Source of the DNA: Dokdonella_A sp966248875
GTDB taxonomy: Bacteria > Pseudomonadota > Gammaproteobacteria > Xanthomonadales > Rhodanobacteraceae
Length of the DNA: 64,000 nt
Direction: 5' to 3'
NCBI GenBank assembly: GCA_966248875.1
Contig: CBINBI010000005.1
Location: 18,072-82,071, forward strand
The position numbers and the translations under genes were made by a program. Shown here one piece after another: positions 1 to 7,648 of the stretch. The notes under the pieces were generated by a model. That model was not told where the DNA came from. It worked only from the letters and a program-made list of their open reading frames with translations, and ran no database searches. Positions within the stretch are counted from its first letter, which is position 1, and each line of letters starts with the position of its first letter.

Positions 1-619
1 TCCCGCGGCGACGCCGGTGGCGCTGCACTTCGGCGAGGCGGCGCGCGGCAGGATCAGGCAGGTCAGGCTCTTCATCGACAACAATCCGTCGCCCGTCGTC
101 GCGACGCTCGACATCGGCGCCGGCCAGCCGATCGCCGAGATCGATTTTCGCGTGCGCGTCGATCGCGCGACCGCCGTGCGCGCGGTCGCCGAAACGGCGG
201 ACGGCAGGCTCGAGATGCGCAGCGCCTGGGTGCGCGCCGAAGGCGGCTGCTCGGCGCCGCCGGCCGGCACGGGCGAAGGCAAGCTCGGCGACGTGCGTTT
301 TCGGCCGACGGAGGACGGCCGGTCGCTGCAGGTCGGCATCCGCCACCCGAACTATTCGGGCTTCCAGATCGATCCCGTGACCGGCGATCCGATTCCGCCA
401 CACTATGTTTCGCACGTAAGGCTTGCCGCCGGCGGCAAGCCGCTGATGGCGATCGAGAGCGGCATCTCGATCAGCGAAAACCCGACTTTCCGCATCGTCA
501 GCGACGCGCCCATCGCGACGCCGGTGGCGCTCGAAGCGATCGACTCGAAAGATGCACATTACAGCGCGACGTGGAACGGCGCCGCGCAGGGCGCCACCGG
601 CGCCGCAGGAACGCATTGA
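1..619 (+). CDS. Quinoprotein dehydrogenase-associated SoxYZ-like carrier protein (5' partial)
   Basis: The reading frame is open from the first full codon (base 2), so the N-terminus lies upstream of the window. The visible part resembles a SoxY-like half followed by a SoxZ-like half in one chain. The first half ends with EGGCSAPP, which puts a cysteine (codon 248-250) where SoxY carries its sulfur-binding Gly-Gly-Cys. The second half (FRPTEDGRSLQVGIRHPNYS onward) looks like the SoxZ beta-sandwich. In the known family this fused carrier sits beside PQQ dehydrogenases and SoxH-like metallohydrolases as a periplasmic relay; its exact substrate is not settled. The stop overlaps the start of the next gene by one base (TGATG), so the two are translationally coupled. 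The quinoprotein and the signal peptide are presumably just upstream; that is inference. Confidence 0.75.
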   Translation, partial: PAATPVALHFGEAARGRIRQVRLFIDNNPSPVVATLDIGAGQPIAEIDFRVRVDRATAVRAVAETADGRLEMRSAWVRAEGGCSAPPAGTGEGKLGDVRFRPTEDGRSLQVGIRHPNYSGFQIDPVTGDPIPPHYVSHVRLAAGGKPLMAIESGISISENPTFRIVSDAPIATPVALEAIDSKDAHYSATWNGAAQGATGAAGTH

Positions 620-1551
620 TGCATCGAACCGCGCGCGCCAGCCGTGTGCGCCGCGTGCTGGTTTTCGCCTCGCTGGCGTGGGGCGTCGCGAACGCCGCGC
701 CGTTCGAGGTTCGCGAAGTGGCCGCGGGCGTGTTCGTGCATGAAGGCGCCGCCGTCGCGCTGGACGCGCCGGGCCATGACGACATCGCCAACCTCGGCTT
801 CGTCGTCGGCGCGCGCTGCGTGGCGGTCATCGACACGGGCGGCTCGGTGCGCACGGGCCGCGCGCTGCGGGACGCGATCGCGCAGCGCACGAAGAAACCC
901 GTCTGCTACGTGATCGACACGCACGTGCACGTCGATCACGTGCTCGGCAATGCCGCATTCCGCGATGCGAAGCCGATCTTCGTCGGCAGCGCCACACTGC
1001 CGGCAGCGATCGACGCGAGCCGCCGCTATTTCGTCGAGCATTATCCGGACGATTTCGACGGCACGGCTTCGGCCGATCAAATCATCGTGCCGGAACTGAC
1101 TGTCGCGGCGACGCGCGCGCTCGATCTCGGCGATCGCACGCTGAGCCTGCGCGCGTGGCCGAAGGCGCACACGGACAGCGATCTCACGGTCATGGTCGAG
1201 GATGCCGGCGTGCTCTTCGACGGCGATCTCCTGTTCGTGGGACGCGTGCCGGCGCTCGACGGCAGTGCCAAAGGCTGGCTCGCGGCGATCGATGCGATCG
1301 AGGCCATGAAAGCTCAGCAGGTCGTGCCGGGCCACGGCCCCGTCGCACGCGATCCTGCGGCGGCGTTCGCGGCCGAGCGCCGCTATCTCGAAACACTGAT
1401 CGACGGCGTGCGCAGGGAGATCTTGGCCGGACGGCCGATCGGCGACGCGACGGCGCGCGTCGGCCAGTCCGAAAAGCGGCACTGGCTGCTCTTCGACACG
1501 GCGAACGCGCACAACGTCTCGATCGTGTACCGCGAGCTCGAGTGGGAATAG
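619..1551 (+). CDS. Quinoprotein relay system zinc metallohydrolase (SoxH-like MBL fold)
   Basis: A 310-residue metallo-beta-lactamase-fold protein. The metal motif HVHVDH is at residues 102-107, and later DGDLLFVGRVP and PGHGPV supply the other metal-site segments typical of the fold. The N-terminus (MHRTARASRVRRVLVFASLAWGVANA) reads as a signal peptide, so it should act in the periplasm. I chose ATG 619 over an in-frame start at 571 because it gives the signal peptide directly and overlaps the preceding stop. Such SoxH-like hydrolases accompany the SoxYZ-like carrier in quinoprotein clusters, where they are thought to process a carrier-bound intermediate. The reaction here is unknown. Family assignment is firm, role is inferred from context. 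Confidence 0.82.
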   Translation: MHRTARASRVRRVLVFASLAWGVANAAPFEVREVAAGVFVHEGAAVALDAPGHDDIANLGFVVGARCVAVIDTGGSVRTGRALRDAIAQRTKKPVCYVIDTHVHVDHVLGNAAFRDAKPIFVGSATLPAAIDASRRYFVEHYPDDFDGTASADQIIVPELTVAATRALDLGDRTLSLRAWPKAHTDSDLTVMVEDAGVLFDGDLLFVGRVPALDGSAKGWLAAIDAIEAMKAQQVVPGHGPVARDPAAAFAAERRYLETLIDGVRREILAGRPIGDATARVGQSEKRHWLLFDTANAHNVSIVYRELEWE

Positions 1552-1552
1552 C

Positions 1553-2794
1553 ATGAGGAGGCGGACGTTCATCCGCGGTGCGGCGCTCGCCGCGAGCGCC
1601 GTCGCGGTTCCGGCCCTGCGCGCGGCGACAGCGCGCGCAGCGATCGTCGGCGGCGGCTTCGGCGGCTCCGCATGCGCGCTGCTTCTGAAAGCAGCCGATC
1701 CGTCGATCGACGTCACCCTGATCGACCCCGCCGAGCGTTACGTGACCTGCCCGATGAGCAGCGAGGTCGTGATCGGCACGCGCACGCTCGAATCGCTCAC
1801 GGTGACGCGCGAGGGTCTGCGTCGTGCCGGTGTGCGCTTCGTGCGTGGGCGTGCGACTGCGATTGATGCCGACACGCGCACGCTGCGGCTGGAAAGCGGG
1901 ACGCGGCTCGGCTACGACGCCTGCGTCGTTGCGCCGGGCATCCGCTTCCTGTGGGGCCGGCCGGAAGGCTACAACGAGAGCGCTGCGCAGCAGATGCCGC
2001 ATGCTTGGGAAGCCGGTGCGCAGACACTACGGCTCGCCGAGCGTCTGCGCGCAATGGACGACGGCGGTGTGTTCGCGATCAGCGTGCCGTCCGGCCTGAT
2101 GCGATGCCCGCCCGGCCCGTACGAGCGGGCGAGCCTCATCGCCGAGTACCTCGCCCGCCACAAGCCGCGATCGAAGATCCTGATATTCGATGCGAACAAC
2201 CGCTTCCCGCGGCAGGAAGCGTTCGCGGCGGCCTGGGATGCGTTGTATCGCGGGCGCCTGGAATGGATCGCGATGACCGAAGGCGGAGCGGTGCAGCGCG
2301 TCGACGCGCGCGCCGGCAGGCTGTACACGTCGAGCGGCACGCACCGCGTCGCCGTCGCGAACGTCATCCCGCCGCAGGCGCCGGCGCAGTTCGCCGTCGA
2401 TGCGGGCCTCGCGAGCGGTCGCGGCTGGTGTCCCGTCGACCCCGCGAGCTTCGAATCGACGAAGCTGCCGCACGTGCACGTGATCGGCGATGCGTGCATC
2501 GCCGATGCGATGCCAAAAGCGGCATCGGCTGCGCTGAGCCAGGCGCGGCGATGTGTCGAGGCGATCATCGCGAAACTGCACGGCCGCGAACCGCCTCCAT
2601 CCAAACTCGACAGCGTCTGCTACAGCGCGCTCTCCACGCGCGAGGCGCTCGCGATCCGCGCGCGCTTCGAAGTCGCGAACGGCCACATCGAAGCCATCGC
2701 TACGGGCGCAGAGGCGGCAGAAGCAGCCAAGGTCGGGCACGAGGCCGCGCAGGCCTGGTACCGGTCGGTCCGGGCCGCATCGTTCGGCGCCTGA
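1553..2794 (+). CDS. FccB-like FAD-dependent oxidoreductase (sulfide dehydrogenase flavoprotein family), Tat exported
   Basis: The 413-residue protein starts with a twin-arginine signal (MRRRTFIRGAALAASAVAVPAL), then the FAD-binding AAIVGGGFGGSACALLL. Cysteines sit in the family positions: YVTCPMSSEVV, RCPPGPYERAS and VIGDACIADAMPK; in flavocytochrome c two of these form the redox disulfide next to flavin. The C-terminus (SVCYSALSTREALAI ... AQAWYRSVRAASFG) matches the flavin-binding cap domain of flavocytochrome c sulfide dehydrogenase. It begins one base after the metallohydrolase stop, so it belongs to the same operon. No FccA cytochrome is next to it in the window. It may oxidise a sulfur-type or other product of the relay rather than free sulfide; the substrate is not determined by the sequence. 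Confidence 0.82.
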   Translation: MRRRTFIRGAALAASAVAVPALRAATARAAIVGGGFGGSACALLLKAADPSIDVTLIDPAERYVTCPMSSEVVIGTRTLESLTVTREGLRRAGVRFVRGRATAIDADTRTLRLESGTRLGYDACVVAPGIRFLWGRPEGYNESAAQQMPHAWEAGAQTLRLAERLRAMDDGGVFAISVPSGLMRCPPGPYERASLIAEYLARHKPRSKILIFDANNRFPRQEAFAAAWDALYRGRLEWIAMTEGGAVQRVDARAGRLYTSSGTHRVAVANVIPPQAPAQFAVDAGLASGRGWCPVDPASFESTKLPHVHVIGDACIADAMPKAASAALSQARRCVEAIIAKLHGREPPPSKLDSVCYSALSTREALAIRARFEVANGHIEAIATGAEAAEAAKVGHEAAQAWYRSVRAASFGA

Positions 2795-2893
2795 GCGGGC
2801 ACCGCAGCCGTCTTCGGTACGAAGAACGCGCAAAATACGGCCTTTACACATACATAGGTTTACTATGCCTGCGGGCACGGCAGGATGAAGCCA

Positions 2894-2907
2894 CCGTCAT
2901 GTGACGG
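2894..2907. promoter_or_regulatory. Perfect palindrome upstream of the 2926 gene, possible operator
   Basis: CCGTCATGTGACGG has six-base perfect arms around a central TG. It lies just before the AGGAGG ribosome-binding site (2914-2919) and after an A/T-rich run (2841-2866) that is the best promoter candidate here. A regulator gene follows at 3598. Binding is inferred, not shown. Confidence 0.3.
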
Positions 2908-2925
2908 ATTGCTAGGAGGCTTCCG

Positions 2926-3579
2926 ATGAACCCCATGACCCGCATGGCCGGTGCGCTTGCGCTCACGCTCGCCGCCGGCGCCGTTTTTCAATTCGCTGCC
3001 ACGCCGGCTCTCGCGGCGACGCCCGCCGCCGCGACGGCGCCCGCCTCGCCGAAGCTGCACGCGACGATGCGCGAGCTCTGGCAGGGCCACGCCGAGACGA
3101 CGCGCGAATACGCGCTGGCGGTCAAGGCGGGCGACGCGGCCGCCGAGAAGAAATCCGCCGACGCCGTCGTCGCCAACGCGAAGAAGATCGCGGACGCGGT
3201 AGGCAGCTTTTATGGCGAAGCGGCCGGCAAGAAGATGCTGGAGCTGCTGGCCGGCCACTGGGGGGGAGTCAAGGCGTTGACCGACGCGCAGAAGGCGGGC
3301 GATACGGCCGCCGTGTCGAAGGCAATGCAGGACCTGTCCGCGAACGCGGACGAGATCGCGAAGTTCCTATCGGGGGCGAACCCGAACCTGCCCGAGAGCG
3401 CGGTCAAGGGACTGCTCGTCACGCACGCCGCCCATCACCAGGCGCTGACGGGCGAGATCATGAAGGGCGACACCGCAGCCGCCGCAAAGACCTGGGCCGC
3501 GATGCAGGCCCACATGAACACGATCGCGGACGCGCTCTCCGACGGCATCGCCAAGCAGTTCCCGGCGAAGGCCACATGA
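2926..3579 (+). CDS. Secreted alpha-helical protein of unknown function
   Basis: I do not recognise the family. The 217-residue product has a clear signal peptide (MNPMTRMAGALALTLAAGAVFQFAATPALA), a short Ala/Pro linker, and then a mature part that is almost entirely amphipathic helix, rich in Ala and Lys. Conserved-looking histidines occur at HATMRELWQGHAETTREYAL, LAGHWGG and VTHAAHHQAL, the sort of spacing seen in helical-bundle metal or heme proteins, but no CxxCH is present. The start has a strong AGGAGG at 2914-2919. It is followed 18 bases later by the SufR-like regulator on the same strand. A periplasmic four-helix-bundle sensor or buffer is a guess only. Confidence 0.7.
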   Translation: MNPMTRMAGALALTLAAGAVFQFAATPALAATPAAATAPASPKLHATMRELWQGHAETTREYALAVKAGDAAAEKKSADAVVANAKKIADAVGSFYGEAAGKKMLELLAGHWGGVKALTDAQKAGDTAAVSKAMQDLSANADEIAKFLSGANPNLPESAVKGLLVTHAAHHQALTGEIMKGDTAAAAKTWAAMQAHMNTIADALSDGIAKQFPAKAT

Positions 3580-3597
3580 ACGCGGCATAGTCGAACG

Positions 3598-4251
3598 ATG
3601 CAGGCAAGTGCGCTCCGCCAGCTCGGGCCGACGCAGCAGAAGCTGCTGCGTCGGCTGCTGGCCGCGCCGGAAGGCGCGACGGTGGAGACCTTGTGCGAGT
3701 CGCTCGGCGTCACGCACAACGCCGTGCGCCAGCACCTGACCGCGCTGATCGCGGCGGGCTACGTCGACCGCGGCACCGCGCTTCCGACCGGCGGGCGCCC
3801 GCAGATGCGTTACGTACTGCTCCCGGCCGGGCGCGAGCTGTTTCCACGCAACTACGGCCTGATCGCCACGCGCGTCATCGAACACCTGTACGCCGAGCGC
3901 GGCAAGACGGCGGTGCAGGCGCTGCTGGGCGATATCGGGCACGCGCTCGGCGACACCGCTGCCGAGCGCATCGCCGCGGCGAGTCCTGACGAGACCGCCC
4001 AGGCGCTCGCCGATCAGCTCGACGCGCTCGGCTACGAAGCCGCAGCGGTGCGGCGCGACGGCGAGACGCAGATCGAAGCGTACAACTGCGTGTTCCACGC
4101 GCTTGCCAAGGCGCATCCGGACATCTGCCGGTTCGACCTCGCCTTCATGGAAGCCGCGACAGGCCGCGCGGTGCACCATCTTGAATGCCTCGTGCGCGGC
4201 GGTCACGCCTGCCGGTTCCGGCTCGGCACGCCGAGAAAGCCGGACGCGTGA
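3598..4251 (+). CDS. Winged-helix regulator with four-cysteine C-terminus (SufR/DeoR-like, likely Fe-S)
   Basis: The 217-residue protein opens with a winged helix-turn-helix (LLRRLLAAPEGATVETLCES then THNAVRQHLTALIAAGYV; the wing is TALPTGGRPQMRYVL). The middle is a helical dimer region. The C-terminal part carries four cysteines at residues 164, 177, 197 and 205 (spacing 12, 19 and 7 between them) in NCVFHALA, PDICRF, LECLVRGGHACRF. This arrangement resembles SufR-type repressors that hold an iron-sulfur cluster, so redox or iron sensing is a reasonable inference. The likely target is the preceding 2926 gene or its own operon. The exact ligand cannot be read from the sequence. Confidence 0.75.
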   Translation: MQASALRQLGPTQQKLLRRLLAAPEGATVETLCESLGVTHNAVRQHLTALIAAGYVDRGTALPTGGRPQMRYVLLPAGRELFPRNYGLIATRVIEHLYAERGKTAVQALLGDIGHALGDTAAERIAAASPDETAQALADQLDALGYEAAAVRRDGETQIEAYNCVFHALAKAHPDICRFDLAFMEAATGRAVHHLECLVRGGHACRFRLGTPRKPDA

Positions 4252-4254
4252 GCG

Positions 4255-4677
4255 CTACCAGGTGCCGGTGTTCGGCATCGACTTCCACGGCTCGCGCGGC
4301 GGCAGCGGATCGCCTTTCTGCAGCAGCTCGATCGAGATCAGGTCCGGCGAGCGCACGAAGGCCATGTGCCCGTCGCGCGGCGGGCGGTTGATCGTGATGC
4401 TCATCTTCCGCAAGTGCTCGCAGGTCGCGTAGATGTCGTCGACGCGGAACGCGAGATGGCCGAAGTTGCGCGCCGAGCCGTAGTCCTCGGTCGAGCCCCA
4501 GTTGTACGTGAGCTCGATTTCCGCGTCGGGGCTCTCGGGTGCGGACAGGAACACGAGCGTGAACTTGCCGGCCTCGTTGTCCATGCGGCGGACTTCGCGC
4601 AGGCCGAGGCCTTCGCAGAAGAACTTCAGCGTCTCGTCGAGATCGCGCACCCGGATCATCGTGTGAAGGTATTTCAT
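4255..4677 (-). CDS. gloA: Lactoylglutathione lyase (glyoxalase I)
   Basis: Converts the hemithioacetal of methylglyoxal and glutathione to S-lactoylglutathione in the cytoplasm. The 140 residues align along the whole length with the E. coli enzyme type: MKYLHTMIRVRDL, EIELTYNWG, NFGHLAFRV and ISIELLQKG provide the four metal ligands (His5, Glu, His, Glu). An in-frame extension to 4743 exists but reads into repeat DNA, and the family normally starts at MKYLHTM, so ATG 4677 is preferred. It is convergent with the regulator gene, separated by three bases. A palindromic repeat lies immediately upstream (4717-4819). Confidence 0.93.
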   Translation of the reverse strand: MKYLHTMIRVRDLDETLKFFCEGLGLREVRRMDNEAGKFTLVFLSAPESPDAEIELTYNWGSTEDYGSARNFGHLAFRVDDIYATCEHLRKMSITINRPPRDGHMAFVRSPDLISIELLQKGDPLPPREPWKSMPNTGTW

Positions 4678-4716
4678 GGCTGTCCTCGCGCGGTCCCGCC
4701 GGCGCACACCGTGCTC

Positions 4717-4819
4717 GTCATGCCGGCGAAAGCCAGGAACCATTTTGCCGGTTCGGTCGTCGCCGCGCGGCTGGAACGAAGAGCAAAATCAAAACGGGTC
4801 CCGGTTTCGCCGGGATGAC
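4717..4819. repeat. Intergenic palindromic repeat, GTCATnCCGGCGAAA type
   Basis: The ends form an imperfect inverted repeat. GTCATGCCGGCGAAAGCC (4717-4734) faces the reverse complement of CCGGTTTCGCCGGGATGAC (4801-4819), with about 66 bases between. Repeats with this GTCAT-CCGGCGAAA core are scattered through many proteobacterial genomes. A single half unit recurs at 39113-39130. Confidence 0.6.
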
Positions 4820-4829
4820 TGAGCGTAGC

Positions 4830-5420
4830 TCACGCCCGCTGGAACCTCGGCACGTGGTGCATCAGCCGTGCAAGCCGCTCCAGCGGATCGGTCATCTGCA
4901 AGAGCTGCTGGCGCTCGGGCGGTTCGAGCGGCAGCACCTCGGCGAGGCGGAAGCCGACCCAGCTCGCGTTGTCGTAGCACTTGCGGTCCGCGTTCGCGAA
5001 CGGCCCGCCGGCTTTCTCGATCAGCCGCTCCAGAATGGTCGCGAGGAGGCCGTGCTCCGGCGGCACGGGGACGACCGGCTCGTCCGGCCAGAAGCGCACC
5101 TCGCCGTGTACCAGGCCGTTGTCGCGCACGCGCGTCGAAGTCACGTGGAATCGCTCGCAGCCTTCGGCCGAGATGCCGAGCAGGCCGTCGGGCAGCGTGT
5201 AGAAATCGGTGATGCGCGCGAGCGTACCTACGGCCGCCGGCACGGCCGGCTCGCCGGCTTCGCGCCCCTGCAGGATCAGGCACACGCCGAAACCCGAGCT
5301 GCGCCGCGCGCAATCGCGCACCAGATCGAGGTAGCGCTGCTCGAAAATGCGCAGCGCGAGCGGACCGCCGGGAAACAGCACGGCCGACAGCGTGAAAAGC
5401 GGTATATCGGTCAGCGGCAC
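4830..5420 (-). CDS. LON substrate-binding domain protein (no protease domain)
   Basis: A 196-residue protein made only of the N-terminal LON domain: PLTDIPLFTLSAVLFPGGPLALRIFE is the diagnostic first strand and turn, followed by RYLDLVRDCARRSSGFGVCL. There is no AAA+ or Ser-Lys protease part, and the length fits the stand-alone proteobacterial family. Function is not established; recognition of unfolded or degron-bearing proteins is presumed by analogy with Lon. It lies 55 bases downstream of mpl on the same strand and may be cotranscribed with it. Confidence 0.85.
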   Translation of the reverse strand: MPLTDIPLFTLSAVLFPGGPLALRIFEQRYLDLVRDCARRSSGFGVCLILQGREAGEPAVPAAVGTLARITDFYTLPDGLLGISAEGCERFHVTSTRVRDNGLVHGEVRFWPDEPVVPVPPEHGLLATILERLIEKAGGPFANADRKCYDNASWVGFRLAEVLPLEPPERQQLLQMTDPLERLARLMHHVPRFQRA

Positions 5421-5474
5421 TGCGGCCAGTGTAGTGCGCGCGCCGCCGCGTGCCTACCGTCCGCGGCGTGCGGT

Positions 5475-6929
5475 TCAGGCAGGAGCGCCCGCTCGCAGCG
5501 CGTCGAGAAAACGGCGCGGCGCGCCTTCGAAGCCGCCGTTCGACATGAACACGACGTGGTCGCCGGGTCGCGCCTCGGTGCGCAGGGCCGTGATCAGCGC
5601 GTCGACCGTCGGCGCCGTGACGGCCCGTCCCGACAGCGCCTCGATGATGCGCCCGGCATCCCAGGGCAGCTCGGCCCGCTTCAGGAACACGACGGCGTCC
5701 GCGTCGCGCAGCGACGGCGCGAGCTCGCTCGCGTGCGCACCCATGCGCATGGAATTCGAGCGCGGCTCCATGCCGACGAGGATGCGTGCTCGGCCGACGC
5801 GCGCGCGCAGCCCCGCGAGCGTCGTCGCGATCGCGGTCGGATGATGCGCGAAATCGTCGTAGACGCGCACGCCGCCGATCTCGCCGAGAAATTCCATGCG
5901 CCGCGCAACGCTGCGGAAGTCGGCGAGCGCCGGCAACACCGTGGCAGCGTCGACGCCGGCCGCGTGCGCGGCCGCGAGCGCGGCGAGCGCATTCATGACG
6001 TTGTGACGGCCGGTGAGATTCCAGCGCGCAACGCCGATCTCGCGATCGCGATGCGATACCTCGAAAACGGAGCCATCCGCTTCGACGAGGCGCGCGCGCC
6101 AGTCGCCGGCTTCGATGCCGAAGCTCGACACCGGCGTCCACGCGCCCATTGCCAGCACCTCGGCGATGCGCTCGTCTTCGGCATTGACGACCAGGCGCCC
6201 GTTTCCCGGCACGATACGCACGAGGTGATGGAACTGGCGCTGGATCGCGGTGATATCCGGAAAGATGTCGGCGTGGTCGTACTCGAGGTTGTTGAGGATC
6301 GCGATCGTCGGCCGGTAGTGCACGAATTTCGAGCGCTTGTCGAAGAACGCAGTGTCGTATTCGTCTGCCTCAATGACGAAAGGCCGGGATGCGGGATGCG
6401 GGATTGGGGATTCGGAAGAGCGGGCGCCTGGCATGCCTGCAGTTCTTACGGATACCGAATCCCGAATCCCCAATCCCGGCCCTAGCCGCGCCGAGATGCC
6501 GAAGTTGACGGGCACGCCGCCGACGAGAAATCCGGGCGCGTGACCCGCCGATTCCAGCAGCCACGCGAGCAGCGAGGTCGTCGTCGTCTTGCCGTGCGTG
6601 CCTGCGACCGCGATGACGCGCCGCTCCGCAAGCACGGCTTCACCGAGCCACTGCGGCCCCGAGATGTAGCGCAGCCGCGCATCGAGCATCGCCTCGACCA
6701 TCGGGTTGCCGCGCGACAGCGCATTGCCGACGACGACGAGATCCGGCGGCGGCTCCAGATGACGCGCGTCCCAGCCGGACTTCAGTGTAATGCCGAGCTG
6801 CTCGAGCTGCGTGGACATCGGCGGATAGACGTTCGCATCCGTGCCTTCGACCTCGTGGCCGAGCTCGCGCGCGAGCGCGGCGATGCCGCCCATGAACGTG
6901 CCGCAGATGCCGAGGATGTGGAGTTTCAA
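5475..6929 (-). CDS. mpl: UDP-N-acetylmuramate:L-alanyl-gamma-D-glutamyl-meso-diaminopimelate ligase, with in-frame repeat insertion
   Basis: Reattaches recycled murein tripeptide to UDP-MurNAc, feeding peptidoglycan synthesis. LHILGICGTFMGGIAALARE is the family N-terminus; VAGTHGKTTTTSLLAW is the ATP loop; FVIEADEYDTAFFDKRSKFVHY, NNLEYDHADIF, YDDFAHHPTAI and MSNGGFEGAPRR follow in order. The only sensible start is TTG at 6929. The enzyme is about 484 residues, some 30 longer than usual. The excess sits at residues ~150-181, between SARLG and FVIEADEYD, and is encoded by a palindromic repeat (6384-6481) that keeps the frame. The rest of the protein, including all catalytic motifs, is intact. 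Insertion into a surface loop without loss of function is inferred. Confidence 0.93.
   Translation of the reverse strand: MKLHILGICGTFMGGIAALARELGHEVEGTDANVYPPMSTQLEQLGITLKSGWDARHLEPPPDLVVVGNALSRGNPMVEAMLDARLRYISGPQWLGEAVLAERRVIAVAGTHGKTTTTSLLAWLLESAGHAPGFLVGGVPVNFGISARLGPGLGIRDSVSVRTAGMPGARSSESPIPHPASRPFVIEADEYDTAFFDKRSKFVHYRPTIAILNNLEYDHADIFPDITAIQRQFHHLVRIVPGNGRLVVNAEDERIAEVLAMGAWTPVSSFGIEAGDWRARLVEADGSVFEVSHRDREIGVARWNLTGRHNVMNALAALAAAHAAGVDAATVLPALADFRSVARRMEFLGEIGGVRVYDDFAHHPTAIATTLAGLRARVGRARILVGMEPRSNSMRMGAHASELAPSLRDADAVVFLKRAELPWDAGRIIEALSGRAVTAPTVDALITALRTEARPGDHVVFMSNGGFEGAPRRFLDALRAGAPA
6384..6481. repeat. Palindromic GGGATTGGGGATTCGG repeat inserted within mpl
   Basis: A perfect 16-base inverted repeat, GGGATTGGGGATTCGG at 6400-6415 and its complement at 6462-6477, encloses a 46-base loop. 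Further copies of a GGGAT(T/G)(C/G) unit flank the arms (GGGATGCGGGATGCGGGATT on the left). Elements of this composition are usually intergenic in Xanthomonadales. Here the element lies inside mpl and is read as Ser/Pro/Gly/Arg-rich residues without a stop. Confidence 0.8.
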
Positions 6930-7012
6930 GGGGATTTCGCCCGGAGAGTCCGTCGGCCGAAGCTTACGGCAGCGCCGGTGCCGGCGCCGCCGTCGCCGCG
7001 CGTCCTGCCCGC

Positions 7013-7558
7013 TCACGCGCCATCGAACAACGCCTGCCCGAGCGCCCAGGCCGCGACCGCCCACGCGAGCGCGAGCGCGAGGCCGAAGCCGAACGGCGCC
7101 TCCAGCGCGCGACGCACGATGTGCGCGACCACGACGAGGTTCCAGACGATCAGGCCGAGCATGGCCCAGGAGAGCAGCACGTGGCGTGGCGTCATCTCGG
7201 CCGGCGTCGCAGGCGCGGGACCGGACAGCCAGGCCAGTGGCAGCACCAGCAGCGAGAACACGATGCTGCACGCGACCAGCGCGCTCGCGGTCTGCACGTA
7301 GCGGTTCTCGAGCCGGCGGATGCGCAGCGCGATCCAGCAGAGCGCCAGCACGACCGCGGTCGACACCAGCGATCGCAGCAGCACGTTGGCGCCTGCGCCG
7401 AGCAGGCGGCCCGTCACGACGTCGAGCAGCACGCCGGCGACGATCAGAAGCGCGAGCAGCACCGGCGAGTACGGCATCTCGTCGGGACCGCGCCTGAGGT
7501 GGCAGAGGTCCATCACGAGCAACGCGAATTCCGAGGCGGGGGACGTGCGGCGCGGCAT
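7013..7558 (-). CDS. Predicted integral membrane protein
   Basis: I do not recognise a named family with confidence. The product is about 181 residues with five hydrophobic segments: PVLLALLIVAGVLLDVV, VLLRSLVSTAVVLALCWIAL, ALVACSIVFSLLVLPLAWL, VLLSWAMLGLIVWNLVVVAH and LALALAWAVAAWALGQALF. The pattern is compatible with a small Yip1-like inner-membrane protein. ATG 7558 is preferred because GAGAA precedes it at proper spacing; ATG 7567 in the same frame is an alternative. It lies between mpl and adk on the same strand, 83 bases upstream of the mpl start. Confidence 0.65.
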   Translation of the reverse strand: MPRRTSPASEFALLVMDLCHLRRGPDEMPYSPVLLALLIVAGVLLDVVTGRLLGAGANVLLRSLVSTAVVLALCWIALRIRRLENRYVQTASALVACSIVFSLLVLPLAWLSGPAPATPAEMTPRHVLLSWAMLGLIVWNLVVVAHIVRRALEAPFGFGLALALAWAVAAWALGQALFDGA

Positions 7559-7648
7559 CGTTCTCATACTGCCCGACGCTGCGGTGCGCGGAACAGGCCC
7601 GCCTCGGCGCGACGCCACGGCAGACCGGGCCGCGCAGCCCGGGCGCGA

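Noticed and set aside
2843..2866. TTTACA and TACTAT as a sigma-70 promoter of the 2926 gene
   Set aside because: The boxes are only 12 bases apart, too short for sigma-70; noted as an A/T-rich region only.
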